64,000 nt of DNA from DATJKD01 sp963728295 (GTDB lineage: Bacteria > Pseudomonadota > Gammaproteobacteria > Steroidobacterales > Steroidobacteraceae): contig CAVSKB010000019.1 of the NCBI GenBank assembly GCA_963728295.1, forward strand, positions 558,001 through 622,000, written 5' to 3'. A program made the translations under genes and the position numbers. Positions 32,049-39,902 of this stretch are shown piece by piece (position 1 is the first letter of the stretch; every line of letters begins with the position of its first letter). The notes under the pieces were generated by a model, which was not told the origin of the DNA, made no database searches, and saw only the letters and a list, made by a program, of their open reading frames with translations.

Positions 32049-32204
32049 GGAGTCAGAGTGTATCCAAGGGGCGTGTCAGAAATCCTCCACTTGGTGTGAA
32101 AGGGGGCGGTCGTTGACTTCCGAATCACCGGCAAGCCAAATTCACGCCGCATGCGTACCGGTACTGCGCATTCCGCGCAAGTGGTGGAACGGCAGGAGGT
32201 CGGA

Positions 32205-32651
32205 ATGGTCAAGGTCAGGCAAGCGGGCATCGGCGACCTCGATGCTCTGGTACCGCTCTTCGACGCTTATCGGCAGTTCTACAAGCGGGCCACCGACCAG
32301 GCTGCGGCACGCGAGTTCCTGTTTCAGCGCTTCCAGCATCAGCAGTCGGTGATCTTCATCGCCCACGACGACCAGGGCGCTGCCATCGGCTTTACGCAGC
32401 TCTATCCGCTGTTCTCGTCGCTCACGCTGGCGCGAACCTTCGTCCTGTACGACCTGTTCGTTGCCCCGTCGGCGCGCCGCTCCGGCGCGGCGCGGGAACT
32501 GCTCAGGGCGGCGGCAGACTACGGTCGCGCGGTCGGCGCAGGGGGCCTGGAGCTGTCCACCGCCACGGACAACGAGAGCGCGCAGCGCCTCTACGAGTCC
32601 GAGGGATGGGTACGCGACACCGCCTTTTACGTCTACGGGCTCGGGCTGTAG
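32205..32651 (+). CDS. GNAT family N-acetyltransferase
   Basis: A 148-residue acetyltransferase. The start at ATG 32205 is chosen because AGGAGG sits 5 bases upstream; a longer frame from 32151 has no such site. The core reads FVLYDLFVAPSARRSGAARELL, the acetyl-CoA loop in a weakly conserved form, then STATDNESAQRLYESEGW, typical of motif B. Substrate unknown. It is divergent from the Lhr-type helicase and followed by a PhnB-like gene 149 bases away. Confidence 0.88.
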   Translation: MVKVRQAGIGDLDALVPLFDAYRQFYKRATDQAAAREFLFQRFQHQQSVIFIAHDDQGAAIGFTQLYPLFSSLTLARTFVLYDLFVAPSARRSGAARELLRAAADYGRAVGAGGLELSTATDNESAQRLYESEGWVRDTAFYVYGLGL

Positions 32652-32800
32652 CCGAGCCGGCCGTACTGCGCTGCTTGCGGCAAGGCTCGGGAAGCCTCTC
32701 GTTCGAGATCGTGTCGATTTCGGTATTGCCCGAACGACTATAGGGCATCGACCACCCGTCACGGCTCACCCGTGGCCCAGGGATCAGACAGGAGCAGCCC

Positions 32801-33283
32801 ATGAAGATCTCGCAAAGAATCAGCCCGTGCCTCTGGTTCGACGATCAGGCCGAGACGGCCGCCAGGTTCTACACCGGCATCTTCAAGAATTCGAAGATCA
32901 CCCAGACTGCGCGCTATACCGAGGTCGGCAAGGAGCACCACCACAAGCCGCCCGGCTCGGTGATGACCGTCGCCTTCGAGCTCGATGGCCTGCCCTTCAC
33001 GGCCCTGAACGGCGGCCCGATCTTCAAGTTCAACGAGGCCATTTCCCTGCAGATCTACTGCGACAACCAGGAGGAAGTGGACCACTACTGGAGCAAGCTC
33101 ACCGCCGGCGGCCAGGAGCAGCCCTGCGGCTGGCTCAAGGACAAGTTCGGCGTCTCGTGGCAGGTGGTGCCGAAGGAGCTGATCGACATGATGACCGATC
33201 CGGACGCCGAAAAGGCGAAGCGCGCCACCCAGGCCATGTTCCAGATGAAGAAGATAGACATCGCGGCGGTGCGACGCGCCTAG
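32801..33283 (+). CDS. PhnB-like VOC family protein
   Basis: A 160-residue protein of the PhnB/3-demethylubiquinone-methyltransferase-like VOC group. It starts SPCLWFDDQAETAARFYTGIFKNS, with ALNGGPIFKFNEAISLQI in the middle and the tail CGWLKDKFGVSWQVVP and MFQMKKIDI. Despite the historical name, most members are not methyltransferases and have no proven reaction. It is convergent with the CmcJ/NvfI-like gene. The 5' gap of 149 bases holds a TATAGG-like element near 32738 but no convincing -35. Confidence 0.88.
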   Translation: MKISQRISPCLWFDDQAETAARFYTGIFKNSKITQTARYTEVGKEHHHKPPGSVMTVAFELDGLPFTALNGGPIFKFNEAISLQIYCDNQEEVDHYWSKLTAGGQEQPCGWLKDKFGVSWQVVPKELIDMMTDPDAEKAKRATQAMFQMKKIDIAAVRRA

Positions 33284-33314
33284 CCTAGCGCCGGCTGAGA
33301 TGGCGGCGCCAGCG

Positions 33315-34211
33315 TTACTCGAAGAACGCGAAGCTGCGGAACTCGATGCTTTCCCTGGCCTTCGCCCCGGGGAAGCTCGTGTCACGAAACGCGGTGTGCG
33401 GTGTCCGCAGCGCCCTGGTCCTGTCGCTGTCGTGGAACTTGAGGAGCACTACCTCGTCGCGGGTCATATTGGAGAAATACCACCACCGATGATCGGGGCT
33501 GTAATGGAAGATCGCGGCTGCCAGCAGCGAATCCTCGCCTGGCATGTCGCGCATCATGCCCGCCGCATCGGGAATCTCGTCCACGACGTGCAGCGTGTTC
33601 GGAACTCCCTCGTCGGAACGGACGCTGCTCGCGTCGCATAGCGCAAGCGGCCAGTCCTGCGGCGGGTCCGAGAACGACCGCCACAGGCTGGACGCGATGA
33701 AGCGCGAGAAACCCCGGCCGTTCGGAAACTCTTTCCCGTACAAATCACGCGCCAGCTGCTCGGCACGTCGCGGCGTGAAGTCGACGTGCGCTTCGCTTGC
33801 TGGAGGCTGCACTCCACCCTTGTGCGTGTAGCCGACGATCTCGCGCCTATGCTTCGCGAGATCTCCGGACGTGCGGATCATCCAGCTCATGAGCGCAACG
33901 CGGCTCGCGCCCGTCAGCGCTTTGACCGTCTCCTCGACTTCGCCCGGGTAGATCCGCTCGACCTGGTCCTGATCGAAGAAGTCGCGCACGGCGCTGGGAC
34001 GTTCGGCCAGCATGAAGCCGTGGACATCCAGCCTGAATCGGTCCTTGACGGCGCGGCCGTCGCGAACAGGCACGCGGTGAGTCTCGTACTGGCCGGTGTT
34101 GCACTCGACGCCCGGCGCCACGAACCTTCGGTTGATCAGCGAGGTCGGTGAGACATAGCTGATCTCGGCTTGCACCGTTCTCACCTCGGCATCGTCCGCA
34201 GCGCCTCGCAT
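33315..34211 (-). CDS. CmcJ/NvfI-like oxidoreductase
   Basis: A 298-residue protein resembling the CmcJ/NvfI (AsaB, GA4-desaturase-like) family, best known from fungal and actinobacterial secondary metabolism. Recognisable segments are ETHRVPVRDGR, HVDFTPRRAEQLARDLYG, SLWRSFSDPPQDWPLALCDASSV, HRWWYFSNMTRDEVVLLKFHDSD and the family-ending AFRDTSFPGAKARESIEFRSFAF. The HVD and late His residues could bind non-haem iron. It lies 22 bases downstream of pmbA on the same strand, behind a GGAG site. Substrate unknown; no biosynthetic cluster is nearby. Confidence 0.8.
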   Translation of the reverse strand: MRGAADDAEVRTVQAEISYVSPTSLINRRFVAPGVECNTGQYETHRVPVRDGRAVKDRFRLDVHGFMLAERPSAVRDFFDQDQVERIYPGEVEETVKALTGASRVALMSWMIRTSGDLAKHRREIVGYTHKGGVQPPASEAHVDFTPRRAEQLARDLYGKEFPNGRGFSRFIASSLWRSFSDPPQDWPLALCDASSVRSDEGVPNTLHVVDEIPDAAGMMRDMPGEDSLLAAAIFHYSPDHRWWYFSNMTRDEVVLLKFHDSDRTRALRTPHTAFRDTSFPGAKARESIEFRSFAFFE

Positions 34212-34233
34212 CTCGCTTGCTCCGGTTGCAGGC

Positions 34234-35583
34234 TCAGTCGCCCGCGATCGTCATCTCCTCGAGCAGGATCGAGCCGGTGCGCGTGCCACCGCGCAGGTCG
34301 ACGTCGTTGCCGACGTCGACGATCCGGCGATACATGTCCCTGAGGTTGCCGGCAATCGTGATCTCGTTCACCGGGTAGGCGATGCGCCCGCCTTCGACCC
34401 AGAACCCGGCGGCGCCGCGCGAGTAGTCGCCCGTCACCCCGTTTACGCCCTGCCCCATAAGCTCAGTCACCAGCAGCCCGCGATCCAGCAGCGCAAGCAT
34501 GTCATCGAAGTCGCGCTCGCGGCTCCGGACGATCAGGTTGTGCGTGCCGCCGGCGTTGCCGGTGGTGCGCAGCCCGAGCTTGCGCGCGGAGTACGTGCTC
34601 AACACGTATCCCTCGAGCACGCCGTTCGTGACGAGGTTGCGGTCCCGCGTCGCGACTCCCTCGTTGTCGAAGGGCGCGCTGCCGAGGGCCTTCGGCAGGT
34701 GCGGACGCTCCTGCAGCTCGAACCAGTCCGGAAATACCTGCTGCCCCGCGGCGTCGAGCAGGAACGATGCGCGCCGGTACTGGCTGCCGCCTCGCACCGC
34801 ACCGATGAAGTGCCCGATCAATCCGCGAGCAACGTCCGGCGAATAGAGGACCGGTGCGCGGGTGGTGGCGACCTTGCGCGCTCCGAGCCGCGCGACCGCG
34901 CGTTCGCCGCTGCGTCGTCCGATGGTCTCGACAGACTCGAGCTCGCGCCAGTCGCGCGTGCTGCTGTACCAGTAGTCGCGCTGCATCTCATCGCCATCGA
35001 CGCCGATCACCGCGCAGCTGATGCCGTGCAACGACCCCGGGTAGGCGGCCATGAAACCGTGCGAGTTGCCATAGGCGCGCACGCCGGCGTGGCTGCTCAC
35101 GCCGGCGCCGTCGGAGTTGGTGATGCGTCTGTCGACGGCCATCGCGGCCGATTCGCAGGCGCGCGCGAACTCGACTGCCGTCTCTGCATCGACCGCCCAG
35201 GGATGCGACAGGTCGAGATCGGGGATGTCGGTCGCGAGCGTGTCGGGATCGGCGAGTCCCGCGCATGAATCCTCGGCGGTGAACCGGGCGATGCTGCAGG
35301 CCTTGGCAACGGTTTCGCGGAGCGCGTCCTCGGTCAGGTCGGCGCTGCTCGCCGCGCCCTTCCGCGTTCCGAAGTACACGGTTACTCCCATGCCGCGGTC
35401 GCGCTGGTACTCGACGGTCTCGACCTCGCCCATGCGCACCGACACCGAGAGCCCGATGTCCATGCTGACCGCCGCCTCGGCCTGGTCGGCCCCGCGCGCC
35501 TTCGCCTCGCGCAGCGCGACATCGACCAGCGCGAGCAAGTCCGAGCCACGGGCGGGCGGCGCGGCGGGTTGCGGGTCGTTCAT
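34234..35583 (-). CDS. pmbA: Metalloprotease PmbA (TldE)
   Basis: The non-catalytic partner subunit of the TldD/TldE heterodimer, which processes microcin B17 and degrades some unfolded peptides. 449 residues, the family's normal size. The N-terminal MGEVETVEYQRDRGMGVTVYFG and C-terminal GVTGDYSRGAAGFWVEGGRIAYPVNEITIAGNLRDMYRRI are characteristic; as expected for TldE, the HExxxH motif of TldD is absent. The partner tldD is at 39899-41401. It is divergent from darP, the usual gammaproteobacterial neighbour (yjgA-pmbA). Confidence 0.96.
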   Translation of the reverse strand: MNDPQPAAPPARGSDLLALVDVALREAKARGADQAEAAVSMDIGLSVSVRMGEVETVEYQRDRGMGVTVYFGTRKGAASSADLTEDALRETVAKACSIARFTAEDSCAGLADPDTLATDIPDLDLSHPWAVDAETAVEFARACESAAMAVDRRITNSDGAGVSSHAGVRAYGNSHGFMAAYPGSLHGISCAVIGVDGDEMQRDYWYSSTRDWRELESVETIGRRSGERAVARLGARKVATTRAPVLYSPDVARGLIGHFIGAVRGGSQYRRASFLLDAAGQQVFPDWFELQERPHLPKALGSAPFDNEGVATRDRNLVTNGVLEGYVLSTYSARKLGLRTTGNAGGTHNLIVRSRERDFDDMLALLDRGLLVTELMGQGVNGVTGDYSRGAAGFWVEGGRIAYPVNEITIAGNLRDMYRRIVDVGNDVDLRGGTRTGSILLEEMTIAGD

Positions 35584-35660
35584 GCGTCGGGGTCCAAGGG
35601 GGTGCAGCGGCCATTCTAGCAGTGCCCGCCGCGCAAACCCTGCGTGCTAGCATTTCGCGC

Positions 35661-36179
35661 GTGCGTCCGCCCGACCGCGATCCCGACGAGCCGCCGAGCA
35701 AGAGCGCGCGCAAACGCGAGGCGCTCGACCTGCAGGCGCTCGGCGAGGCGTTGATCGCGCTGCCGCCGGCGGAGCTCGATGCGCTCGATCTGCCCGAGAC
35801 GCTCCACGACGCGATCGTCGCGGCACGTGACATCGCGAGCCGCGGTGCCGGTGTGCGGCAGCGGCAGTTCATCGGCAAGCTCATGCGCAAGGTCGACGCG
35901 GAACCGATCCGTGCCGCGCTTGCACGGCGGCGCGACGCTGATCGAGCCCGGCTGCACAGCGAGCGTCACATCGAGCAATGGCGCGACCGGTTGCTCACGG
36001 ACGAGCCCGCTGCGTGGCTGGAGTTGCAATCGTCGCACCCGAGCGCGCCCGTCGACCAGCTGCGCTCGCTGGTGAGACAGGCGCGCGCCGAACGCGACTC
36101 GGCGCGCCCGCCCGCGTCGGCACGCATGCTCTTCCGGCGACTGCGCGAGCTGCTGGATCCGGGCAGGAGCGCGGACTGA
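35661..36179 (+). CDS. darP: Ribosome-associated protein DarP (YjgA, DUF615)
   Basis: A 172-residue highly charged helical protein of the DUF615 family, which promotes late assembly of the 50S subunit. Features are the SKSARKREALDLQALGEALIALP start and RQFIGKLMRKVDAEPIRAAL, both diagnostic, and a C-terminal LFRRLRELL. GTG at 35661 is the likely start; an in-frame GTG at 35622 would add 13 residues without homology. It is divergent from pmbA with 77 bases between them, and its stop is close to purE. Confidence 0.9.
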   Translation: MRPPDRDPDEPPSKSARKREALDLQALGEALIALPPAELDALDLPETLHDAIVAARDIASRGAGVRQRQFIGKLMRKVDAEPIRAALARRRDADRARLHSERHIEQWRDRLLTDEPAAWLELQSSHPSAPVDQLRSLVRQARAERDSARPPASARMLFRRLRELLDPGRSAD

Positions 36180-36216
36180 TGCATCTGTGCCGGAAACGCT
36201 GGCTTTAGGGCCGTTT

Positions 36217-36732
36217 ATGTACAATGCCTCGGTGAAGGCACTGGTCGGCATCATCATGGGTTCGTCGTCGGACTGGGAGACGCTCAAGTCCGCGGCCGAC
36301 ACGCTCGAGCGCCTCGGAGTGCCTTTCGAAGTTCGGGTGGTTTCGGCGCATCGCACGCCCGATCTGCTGTTCGAGTACGCGACCACCGCGCGCGATCGCG
36401 GGCTCGAGGTCATCATCGCCGGGGCCGGCGGCGCAGCTCACTTGCCGGGTATGACTGCGGCAAAGACCTCGCTGCCGGTGCTTGGTGTACCGGTGCAGTC
36501 AAAGACACTGAGCGGTCTCGACTCGCTGCTCTCGATCGTGCAGATGCCGACCGGAGTGCCGGTCGGCACGCTGGCCATCGGCCCCGCCGGCGCGGTCAAC
36601 GCGGCACTCCTCGCCGCCGCGATCCTCGCGAACGGACATCCCGAAGTGCGCGCCGCTCTGGATACTTATCGCGCCGCTCAAACCGAGCAGGTGCTCGCCG
36701 CACCGGATCCACGCAAGCCCGCCGGCACATGA
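36217..36732 (+). CDS. purE: N5-carboxyaminoimidazole ribonucleotide mutase
   Basis: Converts N5-CAIR to CAIR in purine synthesis. Motifs: GIIMGSSSDWETL, VVSAHRTPDLLFEYA with the catalytic His, IIAGAGGAAHLPGM, and LLSIVQMPTGVPVGTLAIG. Homology starts at VKALVG, so translation may begin at ATG 36217 or at GTG 36232. A TACAAT hexamer at 36220-36225 would place transcription start on or near that GTG, but no -35 is evident. The stop overlaps the purK start (ATGA at 36729-36732). Confidence 0.95.
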   Translation: MYNASVKALVGIIMGSSSDWETLKSAADTLERLGVPFEVRVVSAHRTPDLLFEYATTARDRGLEVIIAGAGGAAHLPGMTAAKTSLPVLGVPVQSKTLSGLDSLLSIVQMPTGVPVGTLAIGPAGAVNAALLAAAILANGHPEVRAALDTYRAAQTEQVLAAPDPRKPAGT

Positions 36733-37817
36733 GGATCGGCGTAATCGGTGCCGGCCAGCTGGGGCGCATGCTGGCGCTGGCAGGCTTTCCGCTCGCACTT
36801 GGCTTCCGCTTTCTCGACGCCCGCGCAGATTCCCCCGGCGGGCAGATCGCACCGATCGTCACCGGCGCATTCGACGATCCGGATTGCATCGCGCGTCTCA
36901 GTGCCGCCTGCGACGTAGTCACCTATGAGTTCGAGAACGTTCCGGTCACGGCGCTGGCGCAGATACCGGGGTCGGTGCCCTGTCATCCGCCGCTCGAGGC
37001 GCTGCGCGTGTCGCAGGACCGGCTTTACGAAAAGGAGCTCTTCGACAGGCTCGGCATCGCCACACCCTCGTTCCGCGCGGTGGACACGCTGGCCGAGCTC
37101 GAGACCGCTGCGTCCGCGATCGGGCTTCCGGCGGTGCTCAAGACGCGGCGTCTCGGCTACGACGGTCGCGGGCAACGTTACCTGCGCCGTACAGCCGACC
37201 TTGCACCGGCCTTCGCGGCCCTCGGCGGCGTGCCCCTCATCCTGGAGGGATTCGTGCGCTTCGACCGCGAAGTGTCGATCGTCGGTGCACGGAGCACGAA
37301 GGGCGAGACCCGCGTCTACCCGCTCGCAGAGAACGTCCACGGCGACGGCATCCTCCGCACGACGCGTGCGCCACTGCGTCGGCCGGCGCTGCAGCGCGCG
37401 GCGGAACGCCATCTGAAGCGGCTGTTCGATCACTTCGGCTACGCGGGTGTGCTCACGATCGAGTTCTTCGTCCAGCGCGGGCGGCTGGTGGCGAACGAGA
37501 TGGCGCCGCGGGTGCACAACTCCGGCCACTGGACCATCGAGGGCGCGGCGACCTCGCAGTTCGAGAATCACCTGCGAGCGATCCTGGGCTGGCCACTGGG
37601 CAGCACCCGGGCGCTCGGACACGCGGCGATGGTCAACCTGATCGGCACGATGCCGGACCGGGACGCGATCCTCGCCCTGCCTGGCGTCCATCTCCACGAC
37701 TACGGCAAGACCCCGCGACCTGGCCGCAAGCTCGGCCATTGCACGATCGTCGCCGCTGCGGCCAGGGACCGCGACCGCCTGCTGCGCCGGGTCGAACGGC
37801 GCCTGCGAGCGCGATAG
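36729..37817 (+). CDS. purK: N5-carboxyaminoimidazole ribonucleotide synthase
   Basis: An ATP-grasp enzyme that carboxylates AIR using bicarbonate; its product is used by PurE. 362 residues. The N-terminal IGVIGAGQLGRMLALAGFPL is typical, followed by the ATP-grasp core (LGLPAVLKTRRLGYDGRG-like block near residues 132-150, LILEGFVRFDREVSIVGAR, and the metal-binding EFFVQRGRLVANEMAPRVHNSGHWTIEG). It overlaps purE by 4 bases in the usual purEK operon. No clear intrinsic terminator follows; a T-run at 37858-37864 lacks a strong preceding stem. Confidence 0.97.
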   Translation: MRIGVIGAGQLGRMLALAGFPLALGFRFLDARADSPGGQIAPIVTGAFDDPDCIARLSAACDVVTYEFENVPVTALAQIPGSVPCHPPLEALRVSQDRLYEKELFDRLGIATPSFRAVDTLAELETAASAIGLPAVLKTRRLGYDGRGQRYLRRTADLAPAFAALGGVPLILEGFVRFDREVSIVGARSTKGETRVYPLAENVHGDGILRTTRAPLRRPALQRAAERHLKRLFDHFGYAGVLTIEFFVQRGRLVANEMAPRVHNSGHWTIEGAATSQFENHLRAILGWPLGSTRALGHAAMVNLIGTMPDRDAILALPGVHLHDYGKTPRPGRKLGHCTIVAAAARDRDRLLRRVERRLRAR

Positions 37818-37862
37818 GACGTGCTGTCCGTCACCGTCCTACGACCTATCCTACGGGTTTTT

Positions 37863-37890
37863 TTGCGGTGGCGGGCCGGGCCCTTATAGT
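37863..37890 (+). promoter_or_regulatory. Promoter of the ExeA-FHA gene
   Basis: TTGCGG (37863-37868) and TATAGT (37885-37890) are 16 bases apart. The predicted start near 37897 gives a very short leader containing the GGGAG site just before the ATG at 37909. Confidence 0.55.
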
Positions 37891-37908
37891 TGCGCCCGGG
37901 AGTTACGG

Positions 37909-39093
37909 ATGTATCTCGAACATTTCCAGTTGAAGGAACTGCCCTTCCGGCTCAGCCCGGACCCGGCGTTCCTCTATCCGAGCCCGGTTCACTCCCGCGC
38001 CAAGGCGTACATGGAGTCGACCATCTGGTTCACGGATGGCTTTGTGATCATCACGGGCGAGATCGGCTCCGGAAAGACCACGCTGATCGAGACCTTCCTG
38101 AAGGAGATCGACAAGGACGTCGTCGTCGCGCAGCTCAACCAGACGCAGGTGTCACCGATCGAGTTCCTGCAGACCATGCTGGCGCAGTTCGGGTTCACCC
38201 CGTTCAAGATGAAGAAGGCCGAGCTGATCACGACCCTGAACTCGTTCCTGATCGAGCAGTACGCGAACGGCCGCAAGGTGCTGCTTATCGTCGACGAGGC
38301 GCAGAACCTGAGCAACAAGGTGCTCGAGGAGGTGCGGCTGCTCTCGGGCGTCGAAACTACCAAGGAAAAGGTGCTGCGGATCATCCTCGCGGGACAGCCC
38401 GAGCTCAATGCCAAGATCGACTCGCCCGAGCTGATGCAGCTGCGCCAACGCGTCCGTCTTCGTTTCCACCTCTCGGCGCTGTCCGAGCAGGACACCGTGA
38501 ATTACATCGAGCACCGGCTGCAGGTCGCCGGCTCCAACGGCCGCGCGCTCTTCACCCCGGAGACCTACCCGGTCATCTATCGCTATTCGGGCGGCATCCC
38601 GCGGCTCATCAATACGCTCTGCGACACGGCGTTGATCGCGGCGTTTGTGCAGGACCACACCACGATCGGCGAAGAGGATCTGCAGGCGGCTATCAGCGAG
38701 CTGCAGTGGGTCGAATACGGCGCGACTCCGATGTCAAAGCGCGCCGGCGAAGATGACACCGCCACGCACATGCAACCGCCGGTGGGCCGGCTGGTGCTCG
38801 CACTGCAGGGTGCCGTGGTGAGCGAGGCGCTGCTCGCGCCGGGACGGTTCGTGATCGGGCGGACCACGGACAACGACCTGCAGATCGACAGCAAGTTCGT
38901 GAGCCGGCATCACGCCCAGGTCGTCACGACGCGCGACGGCAGCTCGATCGAGGACCTGAACAGCACCAACGGCATCTTCGTGCGCGGTCGGCGCATCCGG
39001 CGCTCGAAGCTTGCAGAAGGGGACGTGGTCAAGATCGGCGTCCACGAACTGATCTACCAGCGGATCGACGGCCAGGATCTGGGCGGCGAATAG
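37909..39093 (+). CDS. ExeA-like AAA ATPase fused to an FHA domain
   Basis: A 394-residue protein. Residues 1-270 are an ExeA/GspA-type AAA ATPase: the opening FQLKELPFRLSPDPAFLYPS, Walker A GEIGSGKTT (50-58), Walker B LLIVDEAQ (Asp129-Glu130), and YSGGIPRLINTLCD near residue 235 as sensor region. Residues about 295-385 form an FHA phosphothreonine-binding domain with GR (317-318), SRHH (332-335) and NSTNG (351-355). ExeA proteins normally end in a membrane segment and peptidoglycan-binding domain; here neither is present. A soluble phospho-dependent ATPase is inferred, perhaps in secretion or polysaccharide export control. No kinase gene is adjacent. It has its own promoter and is followed by the palindromic repeat. 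Confidence 0.88.
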   Translation: MYLEHFQLKELPFRLSPDPAFLYPSPVHSRAKAYMESTIWFTDGFVIITGEIGSGKTTLIETFLKEIDKDVVVAQLNQTQVSPIEFLQTMLAQFGFTPFKMKKAELITTLNSFLIEQYANGRKVLLIVDEAQNLSNKVLEEVRLLSGVETTKEKVLRIILAGQPELNAKIDSPELMQLRQRVRLRFHLSALSEQDTVNYIEHRLQVAGSNGRALFTPETYPVIYRYSGGIPRLINTLCDTALIAAFVQDHTTIGEEDLQAAISELQWVEYGATPMSKRAGEDDTATHMQPPVGRLVLALQGAVVSEALLAPGRFVIGRTTDNDLQIDSKFVSRHHAQVVTTRDGSSIEDLNSTNGIFVRGRRIRRSKLAEGDVVKIGVHELIYQRIDGQDLGGE

Positions 39094-39149
39094 CCGGTCG
39101 ACCGGCTCTACGATCTGACTCGTGGATGCTAGCCGGGCGCCCGGCCGCA

Positions 39150-39633
39150 GTGGCTGCTCGCCGACGTGCGGCCGCGGTGTATCCGCAGCCGCTGACCACG
39201 ATCGACGGCAACGGTGCAGGGCTGAAGAGGGTGCCCCGCACGTGCTGTCGGCGCGCGCCGAACGGTCGTTGGTATCGCGGAATCGTCGAGGCAGCCCTTC
39301 GCTAAGAGTGCCCGCGACGTCCAACTGCGGGGACGGAGGCGTGCTTCGCGGCTGGGATACCACCGCGTCCACGCGCCGGCTCGTGACCCCACCGTGGCCT
39401 CGGCGAGCCGGCGTTTGGACCGGGTGTCTCGTGGGCCGCAAGCACGCTGAGTCGCCACAGGTAGACGTCGCGGGCACTCCGAAGTCATGACTCCGCGACG
39501 ACTCCGCGATACCGCCGACGCTGCGGTGTGCACCGACAAGATGTGCGGGGCACCCTCTTGAGCTCTGCAACGTCCGTCGATCGTGGTGACCGGCCCACGA
39601 GACACCCGGGCCGAGCGCGGCGAGCGAGCCACC
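39150..39633. repeat. Dispersed nested palindromic element, copy 2
   Basis: The second copy of the element at 1070-1539, in the same relative layout and again between convergent genes. The axis lies at CCACCGTGG near 39389-39397. Shared 20-mers include GGTATCGCGGAATCGTCGAG at 39271 and GCGGCTGGGATACCACCGCG at 39348. In the right half, both inverted ends have changed together: GGGTGTCTCGTGGGCCG at about 39417 and its reverse complement at about 39590 differ from the left-half ends in the same way. This suggests each half of about 235 bp is a unit with matched ends. Frames inside it look non-coding. Confidence 0.85.
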
Positions 39634-39662
39634 TGGCCGAGCGGCGGCGAGTTATGCCCGGA

Positions 39663-39902
39663 CTATTCCAGCGGCGGGCGCTGGTACTCCTCCTGGGTGG
39701 TCCGGTAGTCGCGCCGCCGCATCCAGACGACGAGGCCCGCAATCATGCAGAGCGCACCGAGCCCGAGCAGCAGCGCGCGCGGCCCGGCGTCGATGAAGAA
39801 CGCGCAGAGAAGCTGCAGCACGCCGGCCGCGATGTACACCATCGGCAGCGCTTCGTAGAGCGCGTTTGGAATCCACATCGGCCGCACGGGGCCGCTCTTC
39901 AC
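39663..39902 (-). CDS. Small two-helix membrane protein, unknown function
   Basis: 79 residues. Two hydrophobic segments (about residues 20-37 and 43-60) are separated by a short DAGPRA turn and followed by a basic MRRRDYR cytoplasmic end, giving a hairpin topology. No family is recognised. The GTG start overlaps the tldD stop (GTGA at 39899-39902), so it is translated as the last gene of the yhdP-nitrilase-tldD run. That coupling is the main evidence that it is real. Confidence 0.68.
   Translation of the reverse strand: MKSGPVRPMWIPNALYEALPMVYIAAGVLQLLCAFFIDAGPRALLLGLGALCMIAGLVVWMRRRDYRTTQEEYQRPPLE

Noticed and set aside
37818..37866. Intrinsic terminator after purK (T-run preceded by CCTACGACCTATCCTACGG)
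   Set aside because: The CCTAC motifs are direct, not inverted, repeats; only a 4-bp CCGT/ACGG stem can form, too weak for a terminator call.
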